Shown: positions 46,646-56,619 of the stretch, in pieces
Position numbering within the stretch: position 1 is the first letter of the stretch
Layout: every line of letters begins with the position of its first letter
Assembly (NCBI RefSeq): GCF_023205095.1
Contig: NZ_CP046242.1
Span: 398,501 to 462,500 of the forward strand
DNA from: Bizionia sp. M204
Lineage (GTDB): Bacteria > Bacteroidota > Bacteroidia > Flavobacteriales > Flavobacteriaceae
DNA length: 64,000 bases
Reading direction: 5' to 3'
Made by a program: the position numbers and the translations under genes
Notes under the pieces: model-generated
Database searches by the model: none
What the model saw: the letters and a program-made list of their open reading frames with translations, nothing else
What the model was told of the DNA's origin: nothing

Positions 46646-48595
46646 ATGTTTAGATCTATATATGTTTTAATATGCTTCGTTGTTTTTGCTGCTACCCAAG
46701 CGCAAACTACTGATAAACCTGTTTTGTTTACGGTTGCGGATACACCCGTTTATTCGGAAGAATTTATTCGAATATTTAATAAAAATCTAGATTTAGTAAA
46801 AGATGAGTCTCAAAAAGATGTGGATTCGTATTTGGAGCTATTCATAAATTATAAGTTGAAAATAAAAGAAGCACAAGCAAAAGGTCTGGATACCATGCCA
46901 ACCTATGTTCGTGAATTGAGTAACTATAAATCCCAATTGGCTAAAAATTATTTAACCGACACGAAAGTTACGGATGCACTTGTAGAAGAGGCATACCATC
47001 GTACAGCCAATGAGGTAAAAGCGAGTCATGTGTTAATTCGTTTGGACGAAAATGCTTCACCACAAGACACCTTAAAAGCTTATAATGAATTATTGAAATT
47101 GCGCGATCGAATTTTAAAGGAAGGTTTTCAGCCTGTTCAAAAGGAGGTTCATAACGGAAAAACTGTATATGCTGAAAATTTAGGTTATTTCTCCGCGTTT
47201 AAAATGGTGTATGATTTTGAAAACGCTGCCTATACTACCAAAGTGGACGATGTTTCCATGCCTTTTAAAACACGTTTTGGATACCATATTGTTTTAGTGG
47301 AAGATGCAAGACCATCCAGAGGTGAACGCACGGTTGCACATATTATGATAAATAATAAGCGTGATGATAAATTGGAAGACGCTGAAACACGTATTCATGA
47401 AATTTATAAAAAAATACAGCAAGGTGAATCGTTTGAGTCTCTAGCAAAACAGTTTTCTGAAGATCGAAGCTCATCAGAAAACGGTGGAAAATTAGCTGCT
47501 TTTAGTGGTGGGCAATTAAGCTCTACAGAATTTGAAGATGTGGCATTTGGACTAAAAAATGAAGGAGACATTTCAGCACCTTTTGAAAGTAGTTTTGGAT
47601 GGCATATTATCAAATTATTAGATAAATCTGAAGTAGCAGATTTTAATACCATGAAATCTGAATTAGAAGCGCGTGTAAAGCGGGATTCACGTTCGCAATT
47701 AATAAATACGTCCATTGTTAATACCTTAAAAGAACGCTATAATGTAAAGGATAATCCAGAAGCTTTAGCGTATTTTGAGTCTATTATGAATGAAGGGTAT
47801 TTTTTAGGTTCTTGGAAATTGCCAGAAGATTTTACAGCTGCCAAAACCTTGGTGGTTATTGATGCCAAAACAATTACATACGATGATTTTGGTCAGTACC
47901 TTTTTAAAAATCAACGTAGAGCAATATCCAGAAAACCGTTTAATGCTATTGTAAAAGAAAACTACGATGCTTTTTTAAATGCGAATTTAATACAGTACCA
48001 AGAAGATAATTTGGAAAATGAAAGCGAAGATTTTGCAAACATCGTCACAGAATATCGTGATGGTTTATTGTTATTTGATTTAATGGAGACTGAAATATGG
48101 AATGCATCAAAAACAGATTCGGTGGCATTACAAGCCTATTTTAATGCTAATAAAAACAAATACAATTGGCGTAAGCGAATAGATGCTGATGTGGCCTCGT
48201 CATCCAATAAAAAGGTTATAAAAAAGGCTCAAAAAATGTTGGAAGCTGGCCAGTCACCAGAAGCCATTAAAGAAGCTTTAAATACAAATGGCGTTGTTGA
48301 CGTCATATTTACATCCGGAATTATGGATAAGGAACACCAAGCCGTTACCGCGGATATGAGTTTTGAAAAAGGTGTTTCTAAAATTTATCGTCATGATGCA
48401 GCTTATGTTGTAGCAAATGTAAAAGAAGTTTTACCCGAATCACCAAAAACCTATGAGGAAGCCAAAGGCCAAATTATAAGCGATTACCAGATTGTTAAGG
48501 AAAAACAATGGCTAGAATCTTTAGAACAGAAATACCCTGTGAAAGTTAATGAGTCAGTTTTAAAAAACGTTAAAGCTGAATTAAAAAACAATTAA
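46646..48595 (+). CDS. Periplasmic peptidylprolyl isomerase with two PpiC/parvulin domains
   Basis: 649 residues. Signal peptide at residues 1-19 (IYVLICFVVFAATQA, then Q). A SurA-type N-terminal helical chaperone part runs over 25-120. The first parvulin domain is at about 125-225 (VKASHVLIRLDENASPQDTL, FKTRFGYHIVLVED), the second at about 230-325 (RTVAHIMIN, RSSSENGGKLAAFSGG, SSFGWHIIKLLD). The roughly 320-residue C-terminal extension has helical repeats. Helps fold outer-membrane proteins. First of three related genes; the next start follows the stop directly. Confidence 0.9.
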   Translation: MFRSIYVLICFVVFAATQAQTTDKPVLFTVADTPVYSEEFIRIFNKNLDLVKDESQKDVDSYLELFINYKLKIKEAQAKGLDTMPTYVRELSNYKSQLAKNYLTDTKVTDALVEEAYHRTANEVKASHVLIRLDENASPQDTLKAYNELLKLRDRILKEGFQPVQKEVHNGKTVYAENLGYFSAFKMVYDFENAAYTTKVDDVSMPFKTRFGYHIVLVEDARPSRGERTVAHIMINNKRDDKLEDAETRIHEIYKKIQQGESFESLAKQFSEDRSSSENGGKLAAFSGGQLSSTEFEDVAFGLKNEGDISAPFESSFGWHIIKLLDKSEVADFNTMKSELEARVKRDSRSQLINTSIVNTLKERYNVKDNPEALAYFESIMNEGYFLGSWKLPEDFTAAKTLVVIDAKTITYDDFGQYLFKNQRRAISRKPFNAIVKENYDAFLNANLIQYQEDNLENESEDFANIVTEYRDGLLLFDLMETEIWNASKTDSVALQAYFNANKNKYNWRKRIDADVASSSNKKVIKKAQKMLEAGQSPEAIKEALNTNGVVDVIFTSGIMDKEHQAVTADMSFEKGVSKIYRHDAAYVVANVKEVLPESPKTYEEAKGQIISDYQIVKEKQWLESLEQKYPVKVNESVLKNVKAELKNN

Positions 48596-49453
48596 TTGAA
48601 ACACGCCTATTTTAGCATATTAATGAGTGCCTTTTTGCTCGTGTCTTGTGAATATTTTTACAAACATGAAGTTGAGCAAACAGCAGTGGCACGTGTTAAT
48701 GATGTTTTTTTATATACTGATGATTTACAACATTTGTTCACCGAAAATATGAGTTCAGAAGACAGTCTACTACGTGTAAATAATTTTATTACACGTTGGG
48801 CTACCCAGCAATTGCTGGTTGCGGGCGCAGAATTAAATCTTAACGAAAAAAAACTTCAGGATTTTAATAGGCTGGCCAAACAGTATAAAAACGATTTATA
48901 TGCAACTTCTTATTTAGATGCTTTAGTTCGTAAAAATATTGATACCGTTGTTACAGAAAGTGAAGCGGAAACATACTACACGAACAATCCGGATATTTTC
49001 ACGCTTAAGGAGAACCTCATCAAGTTTAGATATATTCATGTGGATGAAAACCGATTGGATATAAACGATTTAAAAACCAAGTTTCAACGGTTTGATGCAG
49101 ATGATAAAAGGGAATTGGATTCCATAGCCATTCAGTTTAAATCCTATTCATTAAACGATTCAATTTGGATTAAAGTAACGCAAGCCATCAAAAAAATACC
49201 AGTAGTTACAACTGAAAATAAAAATGAATTGTTAAAAAAATCTAATTTTATACAACTCAAAGATTCATTAGGCCTATATTTGATGCAAATTGAAGATGTT
49301 TTAGAACGTAACAGTGCGGCGCCATTGGAATATATTAAACCAACAATAGACCAAATTGTTATCAATAAACGAAAATTAGAACTCATTAAAGAATTAGAAA
49401 AAGATATTACAAAAGATGCTATTAAAAATAAACAATTTGAAATCTACAATTAG
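48596..49453 (+). CDS. SurA-like lipoprotein lacking the PPIase domain
   Basis: 285 residues. The start is TTG at 48596, immediately after the stop of the preceding gene. It gives the lipoprotein signal KHAYFSILMSAFLLVSC, with the lipobox cysteine at residue 18. The ATG at residue 10 would leave too short a signal. The mature part is helical (DDLQHLFTENMSSEDSLLRVNNFITRWATQQLLVAG) like the SurA/PrsA N-terminal chaperone domain. No parvulin motif (such as GYHI or GWHI) can be found, so it is predicted to be a non-catalytic periplasmic chaperone anchored in a membrane. Confidence 0.78.
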   Translation: MKHAYFSILMSAFLLVSCEYFYKHEVEQTAVARVNDVFLYTDDLQHLFTENMSSEDSLLRVNNFITRWATQQLLVAGAELNLNEKKLQDFNRLAKQYKNDLYATSYLDALVRKNIDTVVTESEAETYYTNNPDIFTLKENLIKFRYIHVDENRLDINDLKTKFQRFDADDKRELDSIAIQFKSYSLNDSIWIKVTQAIKKIPVVTTENKNELLKKSNFIQLKDSLGLYLMQIEDVLERNSAAPLEYIKPTIDQIVINKRKLELIKELEKDITKDAIKNKQFEIYN

Positions 49454-49457
49454 TCGT

Positions 49458-50867
49458 ATGCGCCATATATTTACTGTATTAGCTATACTTTTTTCTGTTG
49501 CTATTCAGGCTCAAGAAATTATTGAAGATGAAGCACCAGCTGCTCAAAAGAAAGTAGATACAACCTTAACATCTGGAGCACAAAAAATTGACGGTGTAGC
49601 GGCAGTTGTTGGAGAATACGTGATATTAGATTCTGATGTGGATGCTAATATTATTCAACTAAAAGCACAAGGTGCTTCTTTAGATGGCGTAACACGTTGT
49701 CAACTATTTGGCAAATTAATGGAAGATAAGCTTTACGCGCATCACGCTGTGCAAGATAGTATTGTCGTGTCAGATGCTGAAATTCGTTCCAATGTAGACT
49801 ACCAATTACAACAGTTCTTGGCGCAATCAGGAAAAACCATGGAGGAACTTCTGGAATTATATAGTCATCCAAATGAAAAAGCCTTCAGAGATGAAATGTA
49901 TGAAATTAATAAGAGTCAGAAATTAGCAAGTGAAATGCAAAAAAAGATTCTTGATGGGATTGAGATTACTCCAGAAGAAACACGCCAATTTTTTAATCAG
50001 ATTCCAAAGGACGAACGTCCAACATTTGGTACAGAATTAAAAGTATCTCAAATTGTAATAGAGCCGAAAATATCAGAAGAAGAAAACCAACGGGTTATCA
50101 ATCAATTAAAGGAATTTAAAGCCGATGTTATAGAAAATGGTGCAAACTTCCGCTCGAAAGTGGTGTTGTATTCAGATGATAAAGCCTCTATTCCCCAAGG
50201 TGGAATGTACACGTTAAACAGGAAACAACCACGAATGGTTAAAGAGTTTCGTGAAGTAGCCTTTTCATTACAAGAAGGTGAAATCTCCGATCCGGTGAAA
50301 ACAGAATATGGTTACCATATTATATATTTAGAAAAAATTAGAGGACAAGAGTTTGACGTACGTCATATTTTGTTAATTCCTAAAGTATCCGATGCAGCAG
50401 TGGCAGAAGCACGTGAGAAATTAACGAAAATCAGACAGCGTATAGTGGATGGTGATATTAGTTTTGCAGATGCAGCTCGAGAGTCAAGTGATGAAAAGGA
50501 AACACGCAGTGAAGGCGGATTTTTAATTAATCCAGAAACACAAGATTATAATTTCGAATTAACAAAGATTGATCCTGAAGTATATGGACAAATTCAAGAT
50601 TTAAAGGAAGGGGATGTCAGTTTGGTACTTACGGATCAAGGACGATCTGGAAATGTGAAATTTAAGATTATGATGGTAAGCGATCGTGTTGAGGAACATG
50701 TTGCTGATTATGCACGCGATTATTTAAAAATTAAAGAACTAGCACTTAACGAAAAACGCATTAGAGCTATTGATAAATGGCAAAATGAAAAAATCATGGA
50801 TACCTATATTAAAATAAATAATGAATATAGAGATTGTGAATTTTCTAGTAACTGGTTAAAACAATAA
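49458..50867 (+). CDS. SurA-like peptidylprolyl isomerase
   Basis: 469 residues from the ATG at 49458, 4 bp after the preceding stop; the longer frame from 49416 overlaps that gene. Signal peptide MRHIFTVLAILFSVAIQA, then Q. The N-terminal chaperone part (KIDGVAAVVGEYVILDSDVDANI) is typical SurA. The first parvulin-like domain is at about 170-275 (LKVSQIVIEPKISEEE, FRSKVVLYSDDKASIPQGGMY, VKTEYGYHIIYLEKI) and the second at about 277-380 (FDVRHILLIPKVSDA, SDEKETRSEGGFLINPE). Closest of the three to canonical SurA. The MoxR gene follows 2 bp later. Confidence 0.9.
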   Translation: MRHIFTVLAILFSVAIQAQEIIEDEAPAAQKKVDTTLTSGAQKIDGVAAVVGEYVILDSDVDANIIQLKAQGASLDGVTRCQLFGKLMEDKLYAHHAVQDSIVVSDAEIRSNVDYQLQQFLAQSGKTMEELLELYSHPNEKAFRDEMYEINKSQKLASEMQKKILDGIEITPEETRQFFNQIPKDERPTFGTELKVSQIVIEPKISEEENQRVINQLKEFKADVIENGANFRSKVVLYSDDKASIPQGGMYTLNRKQPRMVKEFREVAFSLQEGEISDPVKTEYGYHIIYLEKIRGQEFDVRHILLIPKVSDAAVAEAREKLTKIRQRIVDGDISFADAARESSDEKETRSEGGFLINPETQDYNFELTKIDPEVYGQIQDLKEGDVSLVLTDQGRSGNVKFKIMMVSDRVEEHVADYARDYLKIKELALNEKRIRAIDKWQNEKIMDTYIKINNEYRDCEFSSNWLKQ

Positions 50868-50869
50868 AT

Positions 50870-51823
50870 ATGTCTGATGTTGTTGCAATTGAAAGCTTCG
50901 TAAAAAAATATAAACTATTAAAAACCGAGATTGCCAAAGTTATTATTGGTCAAGATGCGGTTGTTGATCAAATTCTAATCTCCATTTTTTCTGGTGGTCA
51001 TGCCTTATTAATTGGTGTGCCTGGTTTAGCAAAAACGTTAATGGTTAATACCATTTCGCAAGCATTAGGACTTAATTTTAAGCGTATTCAATTCACACCA
51101 GATTTAATGCCTAGTGATATTCTAGGAAGTGAAATATTAGATGAAAACAGAAATTTTAAATTCATAAAAGGCCCTGTTTTCGCCAATATTATTCTTGCCG
51201 ATGAAATTAACAGAACACCGCCAAAAACGCAAGCAGCTTTATTAGAAGCTATGCAAGAGCGCTCGGTTACTGTTTCAGGACATCATTATAAATTAGATTT
51301 ACCTTACTTTGTTTTGGCAACGCAAAACCCTATTGAGCAGGAGGGAACGTATCCCTTACCAGAAGCGCAATTGGACCGATTTATGTTTGCTATTAATTTG
51401 GACTACCCAACCTTTGAGGAAGAAGTTGCTGTAGTAAAAGCCACCACTTCCGATGTTCAGAATACAGTGAATCCCTTGTTTACAGCACAAGAAATTGTGG
51501 ATATCCAACACTTATTACGTCGTATTCCTGTGGCGGATAATGTGGTGGAATATGCAGTAAAAATGACGGGTAAAACGAGACCAAATAGCCCACAAGCAGC
51601 AGATTTAGTTAAAAACTACATAGATTGGGGAGCAGGACCTAGAGCCTCACAAAATTTAATTTTAGCTGCCAAGACGCATGCGGCAATTCACGGTAAGTTT
51701 TCGCCAGATATGGAAAACGTTCAAGCTGTAGCATACTCTATTTTTAAACACCGAATTATTAAGAACTATAAGGCAGAAGCGGAAGGTATTACCGAAGAAC
51801 AGATTATTACCAGTTTATTTTAA
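50870..51823 (+). CDS. MoxR family AAA+ ATPase
   Basis: 317 residues. Walker A ALLIGVPGLAKTLM, Walker B ILADEINRTPPKTQAALLEAMQE, sensor-1 FVLATQNPIEQEGTYPLPEAQLDRFM, and sensor-2 GAGPRASQNLILAAK define the MoxR subgroup, which assists assembly or maturation of other proteins. MoxR is commonly followed by a DUF58/von Willebrand gene; here none is present. Instead it is the last gene of the PPIase series, which hints at a client in the envelope-folding context. Cytoplasmic. Confidence 0.93.
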   Translation: MSDVVAIESFVKKYKLLKTEIAKVIIGQDAVVDQILISIFSGGHALLIGVPGLAKTLMVNTISQALGLNFKRIQFTPDLMPSDILGSEILDENRNFKFIKGPVFANIILADEINRTPPKTQAALLEAMQERSVTVSGHHYKLDLPYFVLATQNPIEQEGTYPLPEAQLDRFMFAINLDYPTFEEEVAVVKATTSDVQNTVNPLFTAQEIVDIQHLLRRIPVADNVVEYAVKMTGKTRPNSPQAADLVKNYIDWGAGPRASQNLILAAKTHAAIHGKFSPDMENVQAVAYSIFKHRIIKNYKAEAEGITEEQIITSLF

Positions 51824-52058
51824 GTCGTTCTAAATTAATTCATTTATAATATTTTCACCATTAATTGTTAAATTAATATTTTTTATACAAAAATTTTGAT
51901 TTTAATGTGGTTATTTTCTTTAGAAGTGATATTTCCTTAAATATCCTTCAATGATAAGACGTTTTCGTTACATATTTTTTAATCTTCTTTAAAATTTGTA
52001 TTTTTGCAGTCCCATTAGATTGGAGATAAAAAAGTTTATTCACTATTAAATATATAAT
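51824..52058 (+). promoter_or_regulatory. Leader region of the aconitase gene
   Basis: 235 bp of AT-rich DNA with no ORF and no clear terminator. A -7 element TATTTTTG lies at 51999-52006, 53 bp upstream of the ATG. No good -33 match. Nothing else recognised. Confidence 0.45.
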
Positions 52059-54323
52059 ATGGCATTCGATATTGACATGATCAAAAAGGTTTATGCAAAT
52101 ATGGCTGAACGTGTAGATAAAGCACGTGAAGTTGTTGGTAAACCATTAACACTTTCAGAAAAGATTTTATACGCACATCTTTGGGATGGTAATCCTACTA
52201 AAGCGTTTGTAAGAGGTAAAGATTATGTGGATTTTGCTCCAGACCGTATTGCATTGCAAGATGCTACGGCGCAAATGGCCTTATTACAATTTATGCAAGC
52301 AGGCAAAGCTAAAGTAGCTGTTCCTACAACTACGCATTGTGATCACTTAATTCAAGCGAAACAAGGTGCTGTACCAGATTTAAAGCGTGCAAATGAAACT
52401 AGTAATGAGGTGTTCGATTTTTTAGCCTCTGTTTCTAAAAAGTATGGTCTTGGTTTCTGGAAACCAGGAGCAGGTATTATTCACCAAGTGGTACTTGAAA
52501 ATTATGCATTTCCCGGTGGAATGATGATTGGAACCGATTCACATACTGTTAATGCAGGTGGATTAGGAATGGTTGCCATTGGAGTAGGTGGTGCTGATGC
52601 TGTAGATGTTATGGCAGGAATGGCTTGGGAATTAAAATTCCCGAAGTTAATTGGTGTTAAATTAACAGGTAGCTTAAATGGATGGACATCTGCAAAAGAT
52701 GTAATCCTTAAAGTGGCTGGAATCCTTACTGTAAAAGGTGGAACTGGTGCTATTGTTGAATATTTTGGCCCTGGCGCTAAAAATTTATCATGTACTGGTA
52801 AAGGAACAATTTGTAATATGGGTGCCGAAATTGGTGCGACTACATCTACATTTGGTTATGATGATTCCATGGAACGTTATTTACGTGCAACAGATAGAAA
52901 TGATATTGCCGATGAAGCCAATAAAATCCGTGAGTATTTAACAGGTGATGATGAAGTATATGCATCTCCAGAGCAATATTTTGATCAAGTTATTGAAATT
53001 AATTTAGATACCTTACGCCCACATTTAAATGGACCTTTTACACCAGATTTAGCTACAGAAGTTGGTGAGCTTGGTGAAAAAGCAAGAAAAAATGATTGGC
53101 CTTTAAAAGTTGATTGGGGATTAATTGGGTCTTGTACGAACTCGTCTTACGAGGATTTAACCCGTGCAGCCTCCATTGCAAAGCAAGCGGTAGATAAAAA
53201 TATTAAAGCAAAATCCGATTTTGGTATTAATCCAGGTTCAGAGCAAATTCGTTTTACGGCAGAACGTGATGGCGTTTTAAAAATATTTGAAGATTTAAAC
53301 GCTACTATCTTTACAAATGCTTGTGGTCCTTGTATTGGACAATGGGATAGAAGTGATAGAAAAGGTGATGAAAAGAATACGATTGTACATTCTTTCAACA
53401 GAAACTTCTCAAAACGTGCCGATGGTAATCCAAATACGCATGCCTTTGTAGGTTCGCCAGAAATGGTTGCGGCTATCGCTATTTCAGGCCGTTTGGATTT
53501 TGATCCTATGAATGATACCTTACTAAACGAAGATGGGCAAGAAATTAAATTAGATGAACCAAAAGGTTTAGAGTTGCCACCTTTAGGATTTGATGTTAAA
53601 GAATCTGGTTATGTGGCACCAGTAGAAGATGGTAGTAAAGTAGATGTATCTGTTAATCCTAATTCAGAGCGTTTACAATTATTAGAGCCATTTACACCTA
53701 TTGGAAATAAAATTACAGGTGCTAAATTATTAATTAAAGCTTTCGGGAAATGTACCACGGACCATATTTCTATGGCTGGACCTTGGTTGCGTTTTAGAGG
53801 ACATTTAGATAATATTTCGAACAACATGCTTATTGGAGCTGTTAACGCCTTTGGTAAGAAAACAAACTTTGTTAAAAATCAACTAACAGGTGAGTATGGC
53901 GGTGTTCCAGATGTAGCAAGAGATTATAAAGCTAACGGCATTTACTCAATAGTTGTGGGAGACCATAATTATGGTGAAGGTTCATCTCGTGAGCACGCAG
54001 CTATGGAGCCAAGACACTTGGGTGTTGCCGCTGTTTTAGTTAAATCGTTCGCGCGTATTCATGAAACCAACTTGAAAAAGCAAGGTATGTTAGGTTTAAC
54101 ATTTGCTAATGAAAGTGATTACGATTTAATCCAAGAAGATGATACCATCAACTTCCTTGATTTAGATAGTTTTGCGCCAGATAAGCCATTAACATTAGAG
54201 TTTGTCCATGCAGATGGCTCTAAAGATGTTATAGTAACCAATCATACTTACAACCAAGCACAAATTGATTGGTATAATGAAGGTTCTGCTTTAAATTTAA
54301 TTAAGAAAGAAAACAACGCTTAA
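52059..54323 (+). CDS. acn: Aconitate hydratase (mitochondrial-type aconitase)
   Basis: 754 residues. TCA-cycle isomerisation of citrate and isocitrate with a 4Fe-4S cluster. Cluster ligands appear in [15 protein letters not shown] and [11 protein letters not shown]. Other motifs: [47 protein letters not shown], and the swivel domain [13 protein letters not shown]. Length and order of motifs match the mitochondrial-like family rather than AcnA/IRP or AcnB. Own promoter and terminator. Confidence 0.95.
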   Translation: MAFDIDMIKKVYANMAERVDKAREVVGKPLTLSEKILYAHLWDGNPTKAFVRGKDYVDFAPDRIALQDATAQMALLQFMQAGKAKVAVPTTTHCDHLIQAKQGAVPDLKRANETSNEVFDFLASVSKKYGLGFWKPGAGIIHQVVLENYAFPGGMMIGTDSHTVNAGGLGMVAIGVGGADAVDVMAGMAWELKFPKLIGVKLTGSLNGWTSAKDVILKVAGILTVKGGTGAIVEYFGPGAKNLSCTGKGTICNMGAEIGATTSTFGYDDSMERYLRATDRNDIADEANKIREYLTGDDEVYASPEQYFDQVIEINLDTLRPHLNGPFTPDLATEVGELGEKARKNDWPLKVDWGLIGSCTNSSYEDLTRAASIAKQAVDKNIKAKSDFGINPGSEQIRFTAERDGVLKIFEDLNATIFTNACGPCIGQWDRSDRKGDEKNTIVHSFNRNFSKRADGNPNTHAFVGSPEMVAAIAISGRLDFDPMNDTLLNEDGQEIKLDEPKGLELPPLGFDVKESGYVAPVEDGSKVDVSVNPNSERLQLLEPFTPIGNKITGAKLLIKAFGKCTTDHISMAGPWLRFRGHLDNISNNMLIGAVNAFGKKTNFVKNQLTGEYGGVPDVARDYKANGIYSIVVGDHNYGEGSSREHAAMEPRHLGVAAVLVKSFARIHETNLKKQGMLGLTFANESDYDLIQEDDTINFLDLDSFAPDKPLTLEFVHADGSKDVIVTNHTYNQAQIDWYNEGSALNLIKKENNA

Positions 54324-54347
54324 TATTTAAGTCTGTTTTAAATATTT

Positions 54348-54386
54348 AAACTCCTGATAATTTATTTTTTCAGGAGTTTTTTTTTG
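54348..54386 (+). terminator. Rho-independent terminator of acn
   Basis: A 10-bp perfect stem AAACTCCTGA/TCAGGAGTTT with a 12-nt loop and a run of T, 25 bp after the stop. Confidence 0.88.
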
Positions 54387-54431
54387 TTAGGATTCCGCAA
54401 TGTTAGCGACAAATGAATTTTACTTGACACT

Positions 54432-55001
54432 ATGAAGAAACCGAAGTTTACAACCAGTAATATTATTTTTATTATCGTGATTGCGTTGTTAATTATTCCA
54501 CAAACACGACAGCCAATTCAAATCTTTTTACAGAAAGGCTTGGCAATGATTAGTCCTTCCCAAATTAGCGCTGATAAACGCGAGATTTTAGAATCCTACG
54601 AGAATTGGAAGCTAGTGGACTCAAAAGGAAATCTATTCGATTTTAAACAAGCCGAAGGAAAAGTGGTGTTTATTAATTTCTGGGCAACCTGGTGTCCGCC
54701 ATGTATTGCTGAAATGCCAAGTATTGATAATTTATATGCCGATTATAAGGATCAGGTGGTTTTTCTATTAGTTTCAAATGAAAAATCTAAAACCATCACT
54801 GATTTCAAAAGTAAAAACGATTATAATTTCGAATTTTACCAATCGGTAACCAACACCCCAAAGCAATTTCATACTTCAAGTATTCCACAAACCTATCTTA
54901 TTGATAAATCTGGGGCTATTGTAATGGATAAATCCGGTGCTGCAAACTGGAATAGTGATTCTGTGAGACAATTATTAGATGATTTGTTAGCGTCTGAATA
55001 A
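54432..55001 (+). CDS. TlpA-like membrane-anchored thioredoxin
   Basis: 189 residues. One N-terminal membrane segment (residues 8-24, NIIFIIVIALLIIPQT) anchors the protein with the thioredoxin domain in the periplasm. The domain carries VFINFWATWCPPCIAEMPS (CPPC redox site), FLLVSNEKSK and the cis-Pro motif SSIPQTYLIDKSG. TlpA/ResA-like proteins reduce cysteines in c-type cytochromes or other periplasmic targets; the target is not known. The end overlaps the 3' end of the convergent crtY by 15 bp. Confidence 0.9.
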   Translation: MKKPKFTTSNIIFIIVIALLIIPQTRQPIQIFLQKGLAMISPSQISADKREILESYENWKLVDSKGNLFDFKQAEGKVVFINFWATWCPPCIAEMPSIDNLYADYKDQVVFLLVSNEKSKTITDFKSKNDYNFEFYQSVTNTPKQFHTSSIPQTYLIDKSGAIVMDKSGAANWNSDSVRQLLDDLLASE

Positions 55002-56141
55002 TACACGGAAAAACGCATTAATAAAACGCCATGAAAACAGGGAGCGCATAATTTTTACATCTTCAGTAAAAGATGATTCTTCATCTAAAAACCGAAACAT
55101 GGTAGGGATGGCGTTTTTCGCATAAAATTGCTCGAAAATCCAAACACCTTTCTCGTTATTTGTTTTTAAAACATTAAGGAAAATTTTATCGTAGAATTTA
55201 TATTTCTTTTTAAAGAGCTTATTTGAAGGCTGTTGCCTGTTTTTAATATTGGAAATTATAACCGCTACATTTTTTTCTGTATGCTTAAACGAATAACCCG
55301 TTGAGCCTTTTACCCAACCGCCTCCAGTACCAATTTTAGTTATATGCTTGGTATTATAGTTCCAAAAAGGAAAATCCGTCATAGGAATATTGCCCATTTC
55401 GGTTTCAACAATTTTGTACTTTTCAATTTCTAAATGACTTTCAATATAATCTTTTATAGCATCATCATAAACGGATTCTGAAACAGTTTCCGGTGTAAAA
55501 AAGGTATATTCAATAAGTGCTCGCGTTTCTGAAAAAGGTAGTACATAAACAAAACTTGTGGAATTTTGATGTTGAAACCGATAATCCATCATGGTGATAG
55601 CATTAGGATTAAAATGAGGGGTTTCGGTTTCAATAATCCAACCTTTAAAATGTTGTTGTACTAATGTAAATTTTTCTATTTCGGAGTTATAATCCTTTGG
55701 AATTCTACTATCAAAAACGTGATCTGCTGTGTACGTTTCCACCTTACCTTGTACCAAAACGTTATTCGTTTCGGTTGTAGAAATAATAGAATCGTTTATA
55801 AAATATATGTTTTCCGATTTTTGTAAAATTTCCTTCGCCCAATTATAAAAATCAATAGATCGGATGCTTTTATAGGTGTATGGATTTAAAGGCAGTGTGA
55901 GTGATAGTGAATTGGAGTAAAAACGTGCCGTTTCCCAAGATCTTTCAACTATTGCATCCCATTTGCTCATGCCAATTTCCCAAAAACTCCATGTTTTATC
56001 ATTAGAAGACTTATCAGAAGGGTCAATTAATGCAACCTTTTTATGTTTAAGTACATTATCCTCGGAGAAACCTAAAGCAAGCTGTAAACCTGCGAGACCA
56101 TGTCCAATAATGATATAATCGAAATGATTTTCGTAAGACAT
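54987..56141 (-). CDS. crtY: Lycopene beta-cyclase
   Basis: 384 residues. N-terminal FAD motif FDYIIIGHGLAGLQLALGF and SNDKTWSFWEIG, conserved DYRFQHQ and GTGGGWVKGSTGYSF fit the CrtY-type lycopene cyclase family (Bacteroidota branch). Converts lycopene to beta-carotene at the membrane. Last gene of the crt operon: crtI, crtB, crtZ, crtY. The 15-bp 3' overlap with the convergent tlpA-like gene leaves no room for a separate terminator. Confidence 0.92.
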   Translation of the reverse strand: MSYENHFDYIIIGHGLAGLQLALGFSEDNVLKHKKVALIDPSDKSSNDKTWSFWEIGMSKWDAIVERSWETARFYSNSLSLTLPLNPYTYKSIRSIDFYNWAKEILQKSENIYFINDSIISTTETNNVLVQGKVETYTADHVFDSRIPKDYNSEIEKFTLVQQHFKGWIIETETPHFNPNAITMMDYRFQHQNSTSFVYVLPFSETRALIEYTFFTPETVSESVYDDAIKDYIESHLEIEKYKIVETEMGNIPMTDFPFWNYNTKHITKIGTGGGWVKGSTGYSFKHTEKNVAVIISNIKNRQQPSNKLFKKKYKFYDKIFLNVLKTNNEKGVWIFEQFYAKNAIPTMFRFLDEESSFTEDVKIMRSLFSWRFINAFFRVLFRR

Positions 56142-56162
56142 GAAACGGTTGGTTAATATTGA

Positions 56163-56615
56163 TTATTTTTTGAAGTATTTAAAAGGAACAAATAGCATTC
56201 CGAAGCATTCACCATCATCTTTACCCAAATGTTTATGGTGCATTTTATGCGCACGACGCACGCCTTTGGCGTACCAATTATTGGCATTTCGTAACAATTT
56301 GAAACGTTGGTGGATAAAAATATCGTGAACAAAAAAATAAGCCAGTCCGTAGGCAAAAATTCCCAAACCTAAAGGGAGTCCCGCCCAAAAGTCCGCATAT
56401 CTCCATGTTAAAAACAGGCTAATACTAACCACGGCATAAAAAATAAAAAACAAATCATTTCGTTCAAACCAACTGTCATGCTTTTTATGGTGATGGTCTT
56501 TATGTAAACTCCATAAAATCCCATGCATAATGTATTTATGAGTAAACCAAGCCATGAATTCCATAAAGAGGAATGTGCCAATAAAAACTAATATCCACAA
56601 AATAATATCCATCAT
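56163..56615 (-). CDS. crtZ: Beta-carotene hydroxylase
   Basis: 150 residues. Four membrane stretches and the histidine clusters of the fatty-acid hydroxylase superfamily: HKYIMHG, HKDHHHK, HDIFIHQR and HKMHHKH, which bind the di-iron centre. Length fits CrtZ, which turns beta-carotene into zeaxanthin. Located between crtB (4 bp gap) and crtY (21 bp gap). The ATG at 56615 is taken; a second ATG is directly after it. Zeaxanthin is a common pigment in marine flavobacteria. Confidence 0.93.
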   Translation of the reverse strand: MMDIILWILVFIGTFLFMEFMAWFTHKYIMHGILWSLHKDHHHKKHDSWFERNDLFFIFYAVVSISLFLTWRYADFWAGLPLGLGIFAYGLAYFFVHDIFIHQRFKLLRNANNWYAKGVRRAHKMHHKHLGKDDGECFGMLFVPFKYFKK

Positions 56616-56619
56616 ATTT

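Noticed and set aside
53147-53398. Antisense reading frames inside acn and many other genes
   Set aside because: They lie opposite well-supported coding sequence, lack domains, promoters or signal peptides, and reflect codon bias of the real gene.
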